A DNA stretch of 64,000 nucleotides from Ephemerocybe angulata. Its lineage: Eukaryota > Basidiomycota > Agaricomycetes > Agaricales > Psathyrellaceae. Shown here one piece after another: positions 1 through 11,120 of the stretch; the first letter of the stretch is position 1; each line of letters begins with the position of its first letter. A model generated the notes under the pieces. That model did not search any database, was not told the origin of the DNA, and saw nothing but the letters and a program-made list of their open reading frames with translations. The translations under genes and the position numbers were made by a program. The DNA is taken from positions 744,001-808,000 of the forward strand of contig JAACJK010000163.1 in the NCBI GenBank assembly GCA_013368325.1, in the 5' to 3' direction.

Positions 1-1052
1 AACGAGATTGTAGGGGATACTGGCATGATAGTGATCCGATTGCAAATTATACGACCATCATCCAGCCAGCACCACCCACGAAGGAATAGCGCCAGGCGGT
101 TATCTACCATGGTAAGATAGAGAACACAGCTCTTCTTTGACGAAAACTGGGATATGGCTGCTACGGTGTCGTCCTATCTTTTGGGAAGGAAAGAGACTCA
201 CAGTGAAAGAGTTCCGTTCGGTGGTGGGCACGCTGTACTAACCACCCTCGAACGACGCGGCTGGCAGGTTGAAGAAGTGGCGAGCTGGAAAATGATCCGT
301 GCGTGTGCGTGTTGAGTCGTGGGAAAGACACGCATATGCATGCCGGCACGCCGGCAACGGGCGCTTGTTATAAACTCGCTTGCAATTCGCCAAGCATGGC
401 CCCAATGCATGCTGCCTCAGTCTCGTTGAAATAAAGGAGGCTACCTTGCTTCTGGAGTCTCATCACACGGGAAGAATGAACGTGTCCTCTCAGGCAGGTG
501 GTGCGCGGCTCGGTTGACACAGACACCGGCCGTTGCAGCAGTGGCAGTTTCAAGTTACATATGCAATGTTTTTCCCGTCCACTACCGAGAAGGCAAGAAA
601 CTCTCTCGACGTAGACTTGTCAGGTTCACAAGACAGGCAGCAGCCAACCCTTATTCGTTGCGCATTGCTAGTAGTCATATACTATAGTTCCTCCCCTTTC
701 GTTATGCCAATCCCGAGACAACATGGTCTCCAGTAGTCTCCAGTGTTATCATCCAGCGTTATCATATCATGACAAATTGTCCCTTGAATAATGGAAGTTT
801 TTTATAGCATTCCAGTTACATGGTCCAGGTGAAAGGAGGGGAAGACGAGAATGAGGTGCGTTTTAAATATAGCACGTGGCTGTGTATAAATGGCCCCGCA
901 CCTTCGGCGTGAGGCTTGTTCCCGGACGCCCAGCATCCAGGCCTCAATTTCTCCGTCTCGGTGCTCCAGGAGCAGCAGAGGGCAGTCTAACTTCCTACAG
1001 GCTCTCTACGGCTTCTAGCTCCTGGACTGCTCAACCCTCACTGCGTACCTCG
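1..1052. other. Intergenic region, left edge of window
   Basis: No convincing coding exon is visible. Short open frames occur on both strands, but none has family motifs or paired splice signals. The right part is the presumed promoter and 5' leader of the following RING gene. The far left could hold the 3' or 5' flank of a gene outside the window. Confidence 0.5.
885..890 (+). promoter_or_regulatory. TATA box of the PA-TM-RING gene
   Basis: A TATAAA hexamer in a GC-richer context lies 163 bp before the chosen ATG at 1053. Transcription would start about 30 bp downstream, leaving a leader of roughly 135 nt. This is inferred from sequence only. Confidence 0.4.
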
Positions 1053-3094
1053 ATGGTTGCGTCAAAAGCGGCGATAACACTGGTCCTATCCCTGGTCCTA
1101 CAATATGCCCACGGATACGTACCAGCACGACCGACAAACTCTTCGGAGATTGCAATATCTGGGGGCTTGAATGTCACGGATACGTCTAGGCTGGACATGC
1201 ATTGGTATTCTCAAGGGTATGTCTCATCACCACCGAGGCGTCGTCCTTATCTCAAAAGCAAGTTTGGGAGAAAGCTCGTATACCCAATTTGTATCCTACC
1301 AGCTCGCTGGGCTAGACACTAGAGGAATCAGCAAAGTAAGTATTACTCCCTCCGAGTTCAACGTCCTACTGAAATGCCAATCGCAGGGTGTTTTGGTTCA
1401 CTTCTCAGAGGAGAATGTCAATGAGACCACTCCTGGAAGTAAGCCTGTTCCCGGAGACGACCTCCAGGAAGAAACCTAATGCAATGCTTCTTCCAGCTGA
1501 TACCCCATGGATTGCGATGGTCTCATGCGATAAGAATGCGACAAATGCTTCAATGGATACCGACATCTTCACGCTCGCTCGAGACAAGGGGGCCGTCGCC
1601 GCAGTACGCTCTCCTTGTCCCTTCCTTTTCTCAGACACTGATCCGGAAATTCCCAGCTTCTGTATACCCTCGGTTCCTTAGCATGCGTTATCAACCCTGA
1701 ATACGCAGATCCCGACACATTCGATCAAGTCTTCGACATCTTTTCGACACAGAGCATGACGAGCGCACATTTAATCGAATATCAATTCGGACAACTCAAC
1801 CCCCAGAACACAAGCATCTTTGGTTACACATCGAGCCAACTGAACAAGACTGGTGACCATGTCCGCGATTCGATTTCTGCTGGATACGCTACATCTGAAG
1901 GGTACTTATATGCTGTCCTTCGCGCATGGAACGCCACGGATACGGACAGTCCGTCCAACCCTGGAGGTGGAGGCACCAACACCACAGAGCAAGGCGGTCG
2001 TCCTGGACAGAACACAGCCTTGGCAATGTAAGTGTAATCCCTCGCGTTATTCGGCTTGCTTATCTCACTCGACGTAATCTTCCCTTTCAGGATAGTGCTC
2101 TACGCAATTACTGGTGTCGTATCGGCACTCTTCTGCGTAGTTATCATTACTGGGGTGCGTCACATTCCATTCAACCAACCTCCCCCCCGCAAGAGACTGA
2201 TTCAACTCCGCATTGTACTAGGCCATTCGTGCGATACGACATCCTGAAAGATATGGGCCTCGGCCACGAGGTCCCGACGGGGGCCAAAGTCGTGCCAGAG
2301 GTCTGACACGAGCCATCCTGGACACGTTCCCTATCGTGAAGTTTGGGACGGGATCCAACACACCCTCGCAAGACGCAAAGGATCTCGAGTCGTCGACTTC
2401 ACGGGGTGGACCGCTCGAACTGACTTTGACGAGGTCTTCGTTGCGATTCGACGATGCCATCGTCGTCCCAACTGAGGACACAGCCAGGAGCAACGAGCCC
2501 CAGAAAGCGGACAGCAAGAATGATGAAGAGTCCCATGACACTGACAAGCAGGCCAACGAGGCAACCTCATCCACCCCTCCCCCTACACGGCGACCACCGA
2601 AAGTCTCAGAGAATGCCGAAGCCAGTGGATCTGCTATAAATAACGATGTTCGCCACGACGTCATGCCCTCGTCGATAGGCGTTGAGACGTGCCCAATCTG
2701 CATAGTCGACTTCGAGGAAGGCGATGACGTGCGTGTCCTTCCCTGCGAAGGCAAGCACTGTTTCCACCAGAGCTGCGTCGACCCATGGCTCCTCGAGCTG
2801 TCCAGCTCGTGTCCCATCTGTCGCCACGATTTCCTTGCCCTCGAGCACATGATTTCGGGGCGCACCGACGACGGGCACGGTGCAGGAGAAGTCGATGCCA
2901 ACGATACCTCAGGAGCTGAGGCCGGGCAGCAAGGGCAACACCTCGAACCTCCCCATGAAAACCACCATGGTAACCGTTTTTCGCGATACGTCCGGTTCGC
3001 TATTGGGCGACACCGTCGAAGGCATGACGAACCCGATCCCACAGATCCATACATGCCTCAGGCTCCCGAAACAACGATTTATTCTGCAGTCTGA
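1053..3094 (+). CDS. PA-TM-RING E3 ubiquitin ligase (RING-H2)
   Basis: This is a predicted membrane-anchored E3 ubiquitin ligase of the endomembrane system. The ATG at 1053 opens a signal peptide ([16 protein letters not shown]...). A luminal protease-associated (PA) domain follows, with 'PWIAMVSCD' and '[14 protein letters not shown]', several N-glycosylation sites and the segment '[18 protein letters not shown]'. One transmembrane helix ([20 protein letters not shown]) is encoded near 2090-2155. The cytosolic tail carries a C3H2C3 RING at about 2690-2835: CPIC, then CFH-QSC, then CPIC. At least five introns of 45-65 nt interrupt the PA and TM part; the RING and acidic Ser-rich tail lie in one long final exon. 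The length is roughly 570 aa, normal for fungal homologues. It converges with the ataxin-3-like gene. The exact substrate cannot be inferred. Confidence 0.88.
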
Positions 3095-3572
3095 GTTTCT
3101 TATTCTTCTATTATGCCACGCCCAACGCTTTCTGGTCTTCATCCGTTCGTTCTGTTCTGTCCTGCGCTGTACAACGTATTCCCCATCCGCGTACTACTGT
3201 GCACCACCTTCTCCATCCCGCATTTTATTTTGGCCTGTTAATACCACACTCGGCCGGATCCCTTCGCAAAAACTCCTATCTACCTTCTTGGACACTGTAA
3301 TTATATGTTAATTCTTGGCGCTGGGTCGCGCTTCTACCGAGATCCCAAGCTCGTTGATAACCTGTCTGTATTGTATATATTCGTAATGACGACGACGACG
3401 ACAAAAGTAACGTCCATCCTCCATCCATGCACCAGAGAAACCCAGGCCATTTACTGTACAATTGGTGTAATAGATACATAAAGAGGGAGTGTCCGAAACG
3501 ATCTATGTAGAAATGTGCAACAGTGAAGAACTCATCCATCCAGCCATCCTCCCAAGGTCGATGTAACTTGAA
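3095..3572. other. Convergent 3' flanks
   Basis: This spacer between two convergent genes should hold both 3' UTRs. It contains AT-rich polyadenylation-like stretches and a short (GAC)n run near 3390-3400. No coding signal was seen. Confidence 0.5.
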
Positions 3573-5510
3573 CTACGCTCCGAAACGCGCCAAACGCCTC
3601 CTCCGGATCTCGTCGACACTGAGTGGTTCCTCGACTGCAGGTGCTTCAGTGACACTCGTTTCGGTTGATGCAATAGACGCTGCATCATCCTGGTCCTTGC
3701 TGGCTGCATGTTGAGCGGCAGGCGCCGAGGGTGTAACAGGATATGAAGCGGGAGCAGGCTCCGGCAATTCAGGGTGCTGGAACCCAGGAGGCATGTGCTC
3801 GAGGGATGCCTTCAACGCAGCCTGAAACTCCGCATCGTCGTCGTCGTACACTCGATCGCCGCCGTGATAAGCGGGCGTCACATTAGGTTGAGCACTTCCC
3901 TGGGCCCGCTCGCCTCCGGCAAGATCGTCGTCCAATTCCTCGTCTTCATCGTCATCTTCGGCGGTCGGAGACAGCACCTTATGTGCCTGAGCCATCCGCT
4001 CACTCTCTTCAATTGCTAGACGAAGTTGCTCCTCTTCCTCCTCTTCTTGCCGCTGTCGCTCAGCCCGCCTCTGCTGCAGAGCTTCGTTCTCCTCTGGGGT
4101 CAAGTCGGTCTCAGACCACATCTCACGGGCAGCGTACGCTTGCTGCTGCTGCATCCGTTCCAGAAGCTGTCGGTTTCGCGCCATACTCGCGGCGACAGGG
4201 TCCAACTCCTCGTGTTCAGGCGACCCAGTGCCAGAGCCGGATGGGCTCCCTTCAGATGAGTGGGTGCTCATTGAAAACCCAGAGAAGGTTGGAGTCGGCA
4301 GAGCTGATGGTGGGAGTGAGATGTTGCCTCGCTGAACAGGAGGGGGTGAGGTTGCGTCTTCGAGGTCCATGGCATCTTGTGCCATCAGCGAGGCCTGCAG
4401 AGCTGCTTGGAGTTCGTAGTCTTCTTCGTCGAAGTCCATGTCGCCAGGGCCAGACGCTTCGTGCGATGGTTGGTTCTGGGATGTAGACGACTCCATTTTG
4501 CGTTGGAAATTGGCTCTGCTGGTGCTGATAGAAGTTGAGGCAGAGCTGGGTTCAGGAAGCGTGGCGGCAACTTCGTCAGCAAGGGTGCGAGGCAAGGCGA
4601 GGGGCTGGTCAGGGTCCGCTTGTGTGACCGCGAAGACAGAGTACCCTGCGGACAGAAAAAAGTTTTTGTAAGTACGTTACGCGTCAAAGAAACTATGATT
4701 GCCAATTCAAAACAGTTCGGGTAGAGCCGACTGACCTTCCGTTTCTGCCTGTTGCAGAACCATCCCGAGATAAAGTTTCCCGACCCATTCTGGGGCCGGG
4801 AGGAAGGAGTTGAGATTGAACCAGTGCCCTTCGCCGGGATCGTTGTCGATATTCGGGACTGCAGGACCAAAGCGGCGTAATGTGAACCAATGTTGCTCCA
4901 GGTTGAGGACGAAGGCAAGTTGGGTGCTATATGCCAGTACTTAGGTGGGTTCTCAATAGGGAAGGTGAGGCACGACGAACTGGGGTTGATTATTGTATGG
5001 GCGCATCTCCTCGCTTCTCCAACGAACCAAACTGAACCATGGTGAGTACCGTCATGTCGCGGAGCCGGGGTGGGGCAACATACTTTAGGCCCCAAACTTT
5101 CAGGGCATTATCTAGTACCTGAACGGAGAAAAAGCCTGATTGACACCTCTGTAAGTTGGATAGTAAGAAGGCTTGATGGACAAGACAAAACCTGTGTCAT
5201 CCATGTTGGTGCTTTCGCCCTGCTGCTCATCTCGATAGCTATCCTCGAGGGTGTCCAGATTTCGCGCAATGTCTGAGAGATCTGGCGCGGTGAACTATTG
5301 TTTGTAAATTCTTCAGCCACGACGTCGCGAAGGAGTAAGGTTGACGCACGTAGTTTCCTTCTGCACGACCGATGAACAAGCTGAGATCTCGAGTGGATGT
5401 GGTGATAACGTACGCAAGAGTGAATTGAGAGCATGCTGGGCACAGAGCATGGAGCCTGGCTCCTGCTTCTCGTGGTATATGGTAGAAGCGAGTCCTTCGA
5501 GGCCTGCCAT
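3573..5510 (-). CDS. Ataxin-3-like Josephin deubiquitinase with three UIMs
   Basis: This is a predicted cysteine protease that trims ubiquitin chains. The start (5510) gives MAGLEGLASTIYHEKQEPGS, then the Josephin signature with catalytic Cys in 'LCAQHALNSLLQGNY', 'DLSDIARNLDTLEDSY', 'GFFSVQVLDNALKVWGL', catalytic His in 'QHWFTLRRFGP' and the Asn in 'HWFNLNSFLPAP'. The Josephin half is spread over short exons (for example one intron splits the Gln codon of LLQ). A long last exon (up to about 4640) encodes the tail. The tail has three ubiquitin-interacting motifs: 'ELQAALQASLMAQ', 'EEQLRLAIEESERM' and 'EFQAALKASLEHM'. A short QQQQ tract is present but there is no long polyglutamine. The last residues are basic (RRRRLARFGA). 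It is transcribed divergently from the Atg27-like gene. Confidence 0.9.
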
Positions 5511-5812
5511 TGTCGATCGTGATAGTACAGAGCAGACGCACTTTCCTAAATTACGAGGACGCGTAGCCGCACGTGGAGCCCGCCACACACGTGATCTGCT
5601 GCACCCGCGTGGGCCGCAGAAACGCACGGACGTTTTCCAAACACAGCCAAGCAATGTGGGCGCGGTATAAAATTTTGGCCTGCTCGGTGGACTCAATCGT
5701 CGCCTCTTGCTCCTGTATCTCTCTCATGTGGTAAGTGTCCAGTTCCTCAGTCTTCATTTCTACTGCCATCGCGGACTACGATGACCCTATTCTCTTCCCC
5801 GGCCTATCGACC

Positions 5813-6241
5813 ATGCCGAGAAACAGAGTAGCTCGTTCGCAACGAGCTCGTGCTCTTGAAGCACATAGGTACTTGCCAGTGCCGCTTCGTCTGAGTCCTT
5901 ATTGCGATGGCATTCCGTATTTCCTAGAATTCCATGCTCATCCTCCTCTTTCAGATTGTCGCTCTCTTGTCTATGTATCTTTCACCGGGCTCGCGATGGG
6001 ATTGGAAACGGTAAGCGTCCCGTTAGTCTTTTAAACAACCCCTTCTCCCCACCCCATTACGATGATACTTTTCCGTCATTCGCAGTTTCCTCTCGAACGT
6101 CCACCCTGCCGGGTGTACTCCCTCAGCGGAACGTCTATATTCCCTCTCGATTACAATGTTGAACCCAAAAGACATTGCGAGACGGGCCGCCGCGCTTGCG
6201 CGGTGTGCGCTGGGCTGGATGCGAGGGTCGGCGTGATGTGA
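5813..6241 (+). CDS. Possible small two-exon gene, or leader of ATG27
   Basis: An ATG at 5813 opens a frame that can be joined in phase through a GT-AG intron (6014-6085) to a second open stretch ending at TGA 6239-6241, giving about 118 aa. The second part has four closely spaced Cys residues (HCETGRRACAVC). No family is recognised. The position between the divergent ataxin-3 and ATG27 genes means it may simply be transcribed leader of ATG27. Support is limited to the in-frame splice and the Cys pattern. Confidence 0.22.
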
Positions 6242-6479
6242 GCTCTAATGACCTTCCTTTGGATGTCTGATCTTCGCTCTTTTGCTCGATTTCTTCGAAT
6301 TCGACCAGCGTTACTCATTTTCTTTCCTTCTAGATCCTATTGCCGTACCTAGTGTCAGTTTCGTAGATAGATTGCCCAATACATGACTTTGATATAAATT
6401 TCTTGTGAATGAAGCGCCCTGCTTATCTAAGACATTGATCTGGGTGTTGCACTGACGACGCGCAAAGACCGCAGCCGCC

Positions 6480-7599
6480 GTGACCTCCTTTACTCCTTCC
6501 ATGATGATCCTCCGGTACAGCGCCCTGACCAACCTCCCTTTCCTCCTGCTCCTGCTCTTGCATTCGGTGCTGGCGGAAGACTTCGACTGTAAACCAACAT
6601 TGGAAGGGCGCCCCTACGATCTTACGAGCTTAGGAAATGGGGAGCACGTCGTCAACAGGACGCGCGATACGCCGCCGACACAGATGATCGACTCGCTGGC
6701 CTTCGACTTGTGTGGAGACTTGAAGGCAAAGGAGACACTCAGCGAGCAGGACCAGGTGCGTTGGTGAACGTGTATCTCAGACTCGTTCGATGTTCTTATG
6801 TAGACCAGTGTCCAGCCGGAACGCGGGCTTGCTTGACGCAAGTCAACGTTAAGGAGAAGGTCGAGAGGGTAGTCTCTGTCATCCCTCTGGCCCAATCCTC
6901 TAAGCTCGATCCGCAGTTGACAGTCAGTTCCAAAAGTATGTTCTGATGCTCTGTCTCTAGTTCACGGAACTCACATATCCTCACCTTTTGCGATGAAATA
7001 GCCCCAGAATACCTTACCCTACTCTTCCATGGCCCTGAATACCCCCAACCTCCTGCAGAGCAACAATCACTAGCTGCTCCCTCCCAATCACTAAACCTCA
7101 CGTTATGGTGTGATCCTCAACTGGAAACTCCCAAAATCACTATCCTTGGATACGATGGTTCGCAACTGCAACTTGAGTACTTTGGTATTGCCGGGTGTCC
7201 AACGTCGAACGGTACCAACCCCCCTGATGAAGGCAAGGACCCAGATGGCGGTGATAAGGAGCCCACGGGTAGCGGTATTGGTTGGTTCTTCTTGCTGTAC
7301 GTATCTTGGTTATTTCAATCATATCCAGTGCTAATGGCTGCGCGCAGACTCCTATTAGCCTTCGTGGCGTACTTTTCCATCGGCGCGTACTACAATTACT
7401 CGACTTACGGTGCGCGTGGTATGGACTTGATTCCGTGAGTTTCAAGTGTATCTTCTCCTTGGACAATGCACTAAAGGAGGGACCCAGCCATCGCGACTTC
7501 TGGCAGGAAGTCCCGTACATGCTACGGGATGTCGTCTCGCACATGTGCTCCTCCGCAAGGCCTCGCCGGTCGACAAGAGGCGGCTACATCTCCGTATAA
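6480..7599 (+). CDS. ATG27: Atg27-like membrane protein
   Basis: This is a predicted type I membrane protein of the Golgi/endosome/Atg9-vesicle system, used in autophagy membrane traffic. The protein begins MTSFTPSMMILRY or, from a later ATG (6501), MMILRY. A signal peptide ending near LLHSVLA is followed by a luminal mannose-6-phosphate-receptor-like domain with paired Cys (DFDCKP, 'DLCGDL', 'QCPAGTRACLTQV', 'LWCDPQ', 'GIAGCPTSNG'). A transmembrane helix spans an intron (GWFFLLLLLAFVAYFSIGAYYNY). The short tail is 'HRDFWQEVPYMLRDVVSHM'. Five exons were traced: to 6755, 6809-6938, 7003-7296, then two short exons ending at 7599. The length of about 295 aa fits the family. The exact initiator ATG (6480, 6501 or 6504) is open. 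Confidence 0.87.
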
Positions 7600-8126
7600 C
7601 TTATAGTTGCATCTCCCGCAACACACACCCCATGCTCTCGCCAGGATGTAGATCTGTTTACGATATCTTTGGACTCACTAATCTTTTGGGCATCTGGCAC
7701 TGGTTCCGTCATAGACGGATGCGAGCGACTTGGAGAAACTCGACCCTTCTCTGACTGGTACGGACGGGTTACCGGAGACATCGTCGTGGATGTGATGTAA
7801 AACGCTCAATCTGTGACAGGTCGCTCTTGTGCCACGAGCCCTTCGACGCCAGGTTGAAAAAGGAAGATGATTGCTTTATTGGGTTAGAAGCTGGACATGA
7901 GATTTGCAATGGCGGTCTGCCATTACTCGGTGAACAGAACAGGAGCAATTCACTCGAGGACCCTGCAGGGACGAGCTGGTTCACGGACGCGCTGAGCTTC
8001 AAAGACGCGCTAGATTCCGGACGTGGGAAAACGCGTGTTGACTGCTATAAAGGCCTGCGGTACCGAATTCTCAACCTTTGCCCCCCATTTCTTCCTCTGA
8101 CTCTTCCTACAAGAGACGTTGAAGAA
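7600..8126. other. Intergenic region with promoter of the following gene
   Basis: No exon with family resemblance was found. A long frame reading through 7827-8126 into the next gene is open but has no motif of its own and overlaps the TATA box at 8046, so it is taken as promoter and leader. Confidence 0.5.
8046..8051 (+). promoter_or_regulatory. TATA box of the RNase H1 N-domain gene
   Basis: A TATAAA lies 81 bp before the ATG at 8127, a usual distance for a strongly transcribed fungal gene with a short leader. Confidence 0.5.
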
Positions 8127-10125
8127 ATGCCTTCAGCCCGTAAGAACTTCTATGTAGTGACGAAAGGCCGAGTGCCCGGTATTTACGACACATGGTTGGT
8201 ACTCTTCGTTGCTCCCACCGTCGACCCATGGGAGCATCCAGTTAACTCGAGTCATATCCTTTTCCTCCATTCAGGACTGAAGCCGCCGCTCAAAAGGATG
8301 ACCTGCCTGACGCCATATATGAGGGCTTTGAGACTTACGCCCAAGCCCGAGAGGTTTGGGATAAGGCAGTTGATAAAGGCTGGGTGAAGCGCTGCAACCC
8401 CGACGCAGGCGCGAAGGGTAAGAAGGGCTCCCCGTCGCGTCGACCACTTGGGGCTAGCAGCAGCTGCAGCGCGATAGAGGATGCCCGCACCACTACAATG
8501 AATACACCCCCGTCGACGGAGTGGTATGTGGTGACACGTGGCATTAAACCCGGGGTCTACTCGACATGGTATGTCTTCTCTTGCGTCATCCGCAGGCAAG
8601 GCGCTTATTCCTTGGTAGGCGCGAGGCATCTCAATATGTTACGAATGTCATAGGAGCTCTTTACGACCCCTTCGAGTCTGAGCTAGAGGCATTACGCGCT
8701 TTCACAACGGCGTCCGTTCAAGGCCAAATCGAAGTTGTAGACCGCGACGGGCACCTACTTCACGGCCCTCCCCGCTATCAGCCGCCGGCTCAAGAATTCA
8801 CTCCTCCTGCGACCCCCGTCAAGTCAGAGCCAAATGATTTCCGACTCGACCATGACTATCATGCTCCTGAGCCCGAAATGGCAGGGATGTTGGGTCAGAT
8901 GTCCATCTCGGCTGCGCCGAGTCGGTCGTCAGACTCACTGTCGTATGTCACGGCCAGCCCAGCTCCCTCATATGCTTCCCCAAGCGCGACCTACTATCGC
9001 CGCGAGACGAAACAAGCAGTCCCGTCGCCCCAAGGGATTTCCCAGTACCACTCTTTACCAGCCACAAGACTTCCCTCCCCCGAGCGGTCGAAGCCCATTC
9101 AACGCGCCACCTCGGACCGAGCCATCGAGGACTCTACCCCCCGGCACTCTCCTTCTGCTCATCGCACGGTCCGGGCGACAGTTGGGGCGCCAGATGACTT
9201 AGAAGACTTCCCTGCGGACGGGTGCAGGGTGCTTATTCCCAGGAACCAGCCTGTGCTGTCGCCTCTGTCCACGTCCGGTATCTCGCTGCGGAGCGTCGAT
9301 GGCCCGAGGGCCGAATCTTATGTCAGCGCGCCTTCGCCTCGCAAGTCGTCGTCACGCACATCTACGAGGCACCTCGACTCTCCCCAGGCGTTTTCAGCTG
9401 TTGGGAGTCCCTCCCCCGTGATTATCTCTAAGAGTCCTTCTGTTGGAAGCCCTTCCGTCAGGGCCACACCTGCTGGGAGTCCTGCTATCAGGAACCCCTC
9501 CGTCAGAGCCACGCCTGCTGGAAGCCCTGCGACTATCAGGAACCCCTCCGTCAGGGCCACGCCTGCTGGAAGCCCTGCGACAATCAGGAACCCTTCCGTT
9601 AAAACCACACCCGTTGGAACTCCTTCTCTCAGGATCCTATCTACCATGGGTTCCTCCCCTACTACTGATAGTCCCTCGAGACATGAAACCGATGTTGAGA
9701 TTTCGCCTGGTGCGAGGAGGAGCCCCTCGACCTTGAGCAGCGCCATCGAGAGCCCCTCTATCAGAAGCACCCCCGGGAGTGAAATGTCCCATGGGAATGC
9801 GATACTCACCTCTCCCTTACCCTTCGACATCCGTAACGGAACATCTATGTTCTCGGGCGACCACTGTAGCCCCCGAATTCGGAGCCGCGTGGCATCCCCA
9901 AGCTCGCCTCAGGGCCTTGGTCTCACCCCGGCCCCTTCCCTTCAGTCCGTCTATGAGCCGGTCTTTGACCCCCGTTCTCCAGTGTCGAAAAAGGTCTCTG
10001 TTCCAGAGACCGCGATGAAGTGAGTATTCTGTTCTTGCTGCGGCTTGAGTCTGACTGACTGAAGTGCCAACAGCTCCGCCTCGTTTGGTCGTCCGTCCCC
10101 TGTCCCTAAGACCTTTGCTGTGTAA
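8127..10125 (+). CDS. Protein with two RNase H1 N-terminal-like domains and Ser/Pro-rich repeats
   Basis: Two copies of the small RNase H1 N-terminal (viroplasmin-type) fold are recognisable. Copy one is 'FYVVTKGRVPGIYDTW' spliced to 'TEAAAQKDDLPDAIYEGF'. Copy two is 'WYVVTRGIKPGVYSTW' spliced to 'REASQYVTNVIGALYDPF'. In RNase H1 this domain binds RNA-DNA hybrid or dsRNA. Here no RNase H catalytic domain follows. Instead there are about 430 residues of Ser/Pro/Thr-rich sequence with a short tandem repeat at 9448-9639. Exons: 8127-8194, 8275-8568, 8619-10019, 10074-10125; both domains are split by an intron at the same Trp codon, which argues for an internal duplication. The length is about 605 aa. 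The cellular role is unknown; nucleic-acid binding is inferred from the fold only. Confidence 0.78.
9448..9639 (+). repeat. In-frame tandem repeat, unit 45-48 bp, four copies
   Basis: Four consecutive units encode variants of NPSVRATPAGSPATIR. The two middle units are almost identical in DNA, the first lacks one codon and the last has diverged to NPSVKTTPVGTPSLRI. The repeat keeps the frame and lies in the disordered tail, so it probably arose by slippage or unequal crossing-over. Confidence 0.85.
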
Positions 10126-10223
10126 AATAATTCCTCAAGCTGCTCCTCGCTGTCCCCTGTTGTGCCTCTGCTCAGTGTTATACCCAATATCTGTACAATA
10201 TCTTGCTTACGCGTAAATGTGAT

Positions 10224-10231
10224 GACTTATA
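10224..10231 (+). repeat. Left target-site duplication GACTTATA
   Basis: This 8-bp sequence directly precedes the first element terminus and is repeated exactly at 12004-12011 after the second element. It marks the insertion site about 100 bp past the stop codon of the preceding gene. Confidence 0.8.
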
Positions 10232-11114
10232 GGTTCAGCTTCCAATCACCTGGGTAACGATAACCAACGATAACATCGGCAAATGCCGAAATTTCCACCA
10301 TTCGCTCGATTTTGAGACTTCCAGCTTCATTGAACTTTAGATATATTACTATTCTATACGCACATATTTTATCTAGATGTTCCCGAAATTTTGTGAGGAT
10401 ACGTGCAAAGGGAGGTGGTCGAGAGACGAAAAGCTGTCTGAGCACGATAACATTGTGCTCAGTTTGATGGTGTCGAAAAATCAGGTCCTTTGGGTACTCA
10501 ATCCTGCATTTGAATCTCTTTAACTCAATACATGGACTCTAGTAGTACTTACCCACAATTTATACCTGCTTTTCCGCCATTGAGAGCCCTGGAAGGTGGG
10601 CGTTCCAACACGCGATAACTTTGCGCTCGGCTGGCGCCCGCCGGCCGGCACGGACATGTTATCGTACATGTTATCGTGCAGCACTGCCACGTCCCAGGCT
10701 TTGCCTGGGCGCCAAACGTCCTCTCAAGTTGCATTCGGGTCAATTCTGGGCACATTTGGACTTTTAACTATGATGCTAGAATGTTATTACTCAACTTGTG
10801 ACCTCGATATACTTTGAACTTCACCTGGTGCACAGTCCATCTATGCAGAAGGCAAATGGGCCTCCAGTTGAGGCATTTTGCGAAGTTTGGTCCCAAAAAT
10901 CATGGAATTAGGCGACAAAATAGTACAAAGCACCTGATTACTTCTTGGCTACCTTCTCTGCAAGAAAAGTCTATGGTATCCTGATGAACAGGGACTCGTT
11001 TTGAGGTGTCGGGTGATGCTAGGGGCGCTTTGCCCAGATTGGGCAGCTCCCGCTGCTGGAATTCTTTTTCGTCGTTTTTCCCCTTTTGGTACCCAGGTGA
11101 ATGGCACCGAAACC
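10232..11114. mobile_element. Non-autonomous TIR DNA element, copy 1 (883 bp)
   Basis: The element starts GGTTCAGCTTCCAATCACC and ends ...GGTGAATGGCACCGAAACC. The ends form imperfect inverted repeats (21 of the first 27 positions match, with an 11-bp perfect core TCACCTGGGTA). No frame longer than about 73 codons is open, so no transposase is encoded. It carries repeated ACGATAAC/GTTATCGT motifs. It is identical to copy 2, from which it is separated by CTTATA (11115-11120). An 8-bp target duplication fits several superfamilies (hAT, P, Merlin and others); the termini do not decide between them. Confidence 0.8.
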
Positions 11115-11120
11115 CTTATA

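Noticed and set aside
2218..3054. Minus-strand frame of 278 codons
   Set aside because: It is antisense to the RING exon, without family motifs, and the RING frame is unmistakable on the plus strand.
8384..8653. Alternative ending of the RNase H1 N-domain gene at a TAG near 8651
   Set aside because: It uses an acceptor at 8594 that gives a 26-nt intron, too short for this genome. The acceptor at 8618 gives a 50-nt intron and restores the second domain and long tail.
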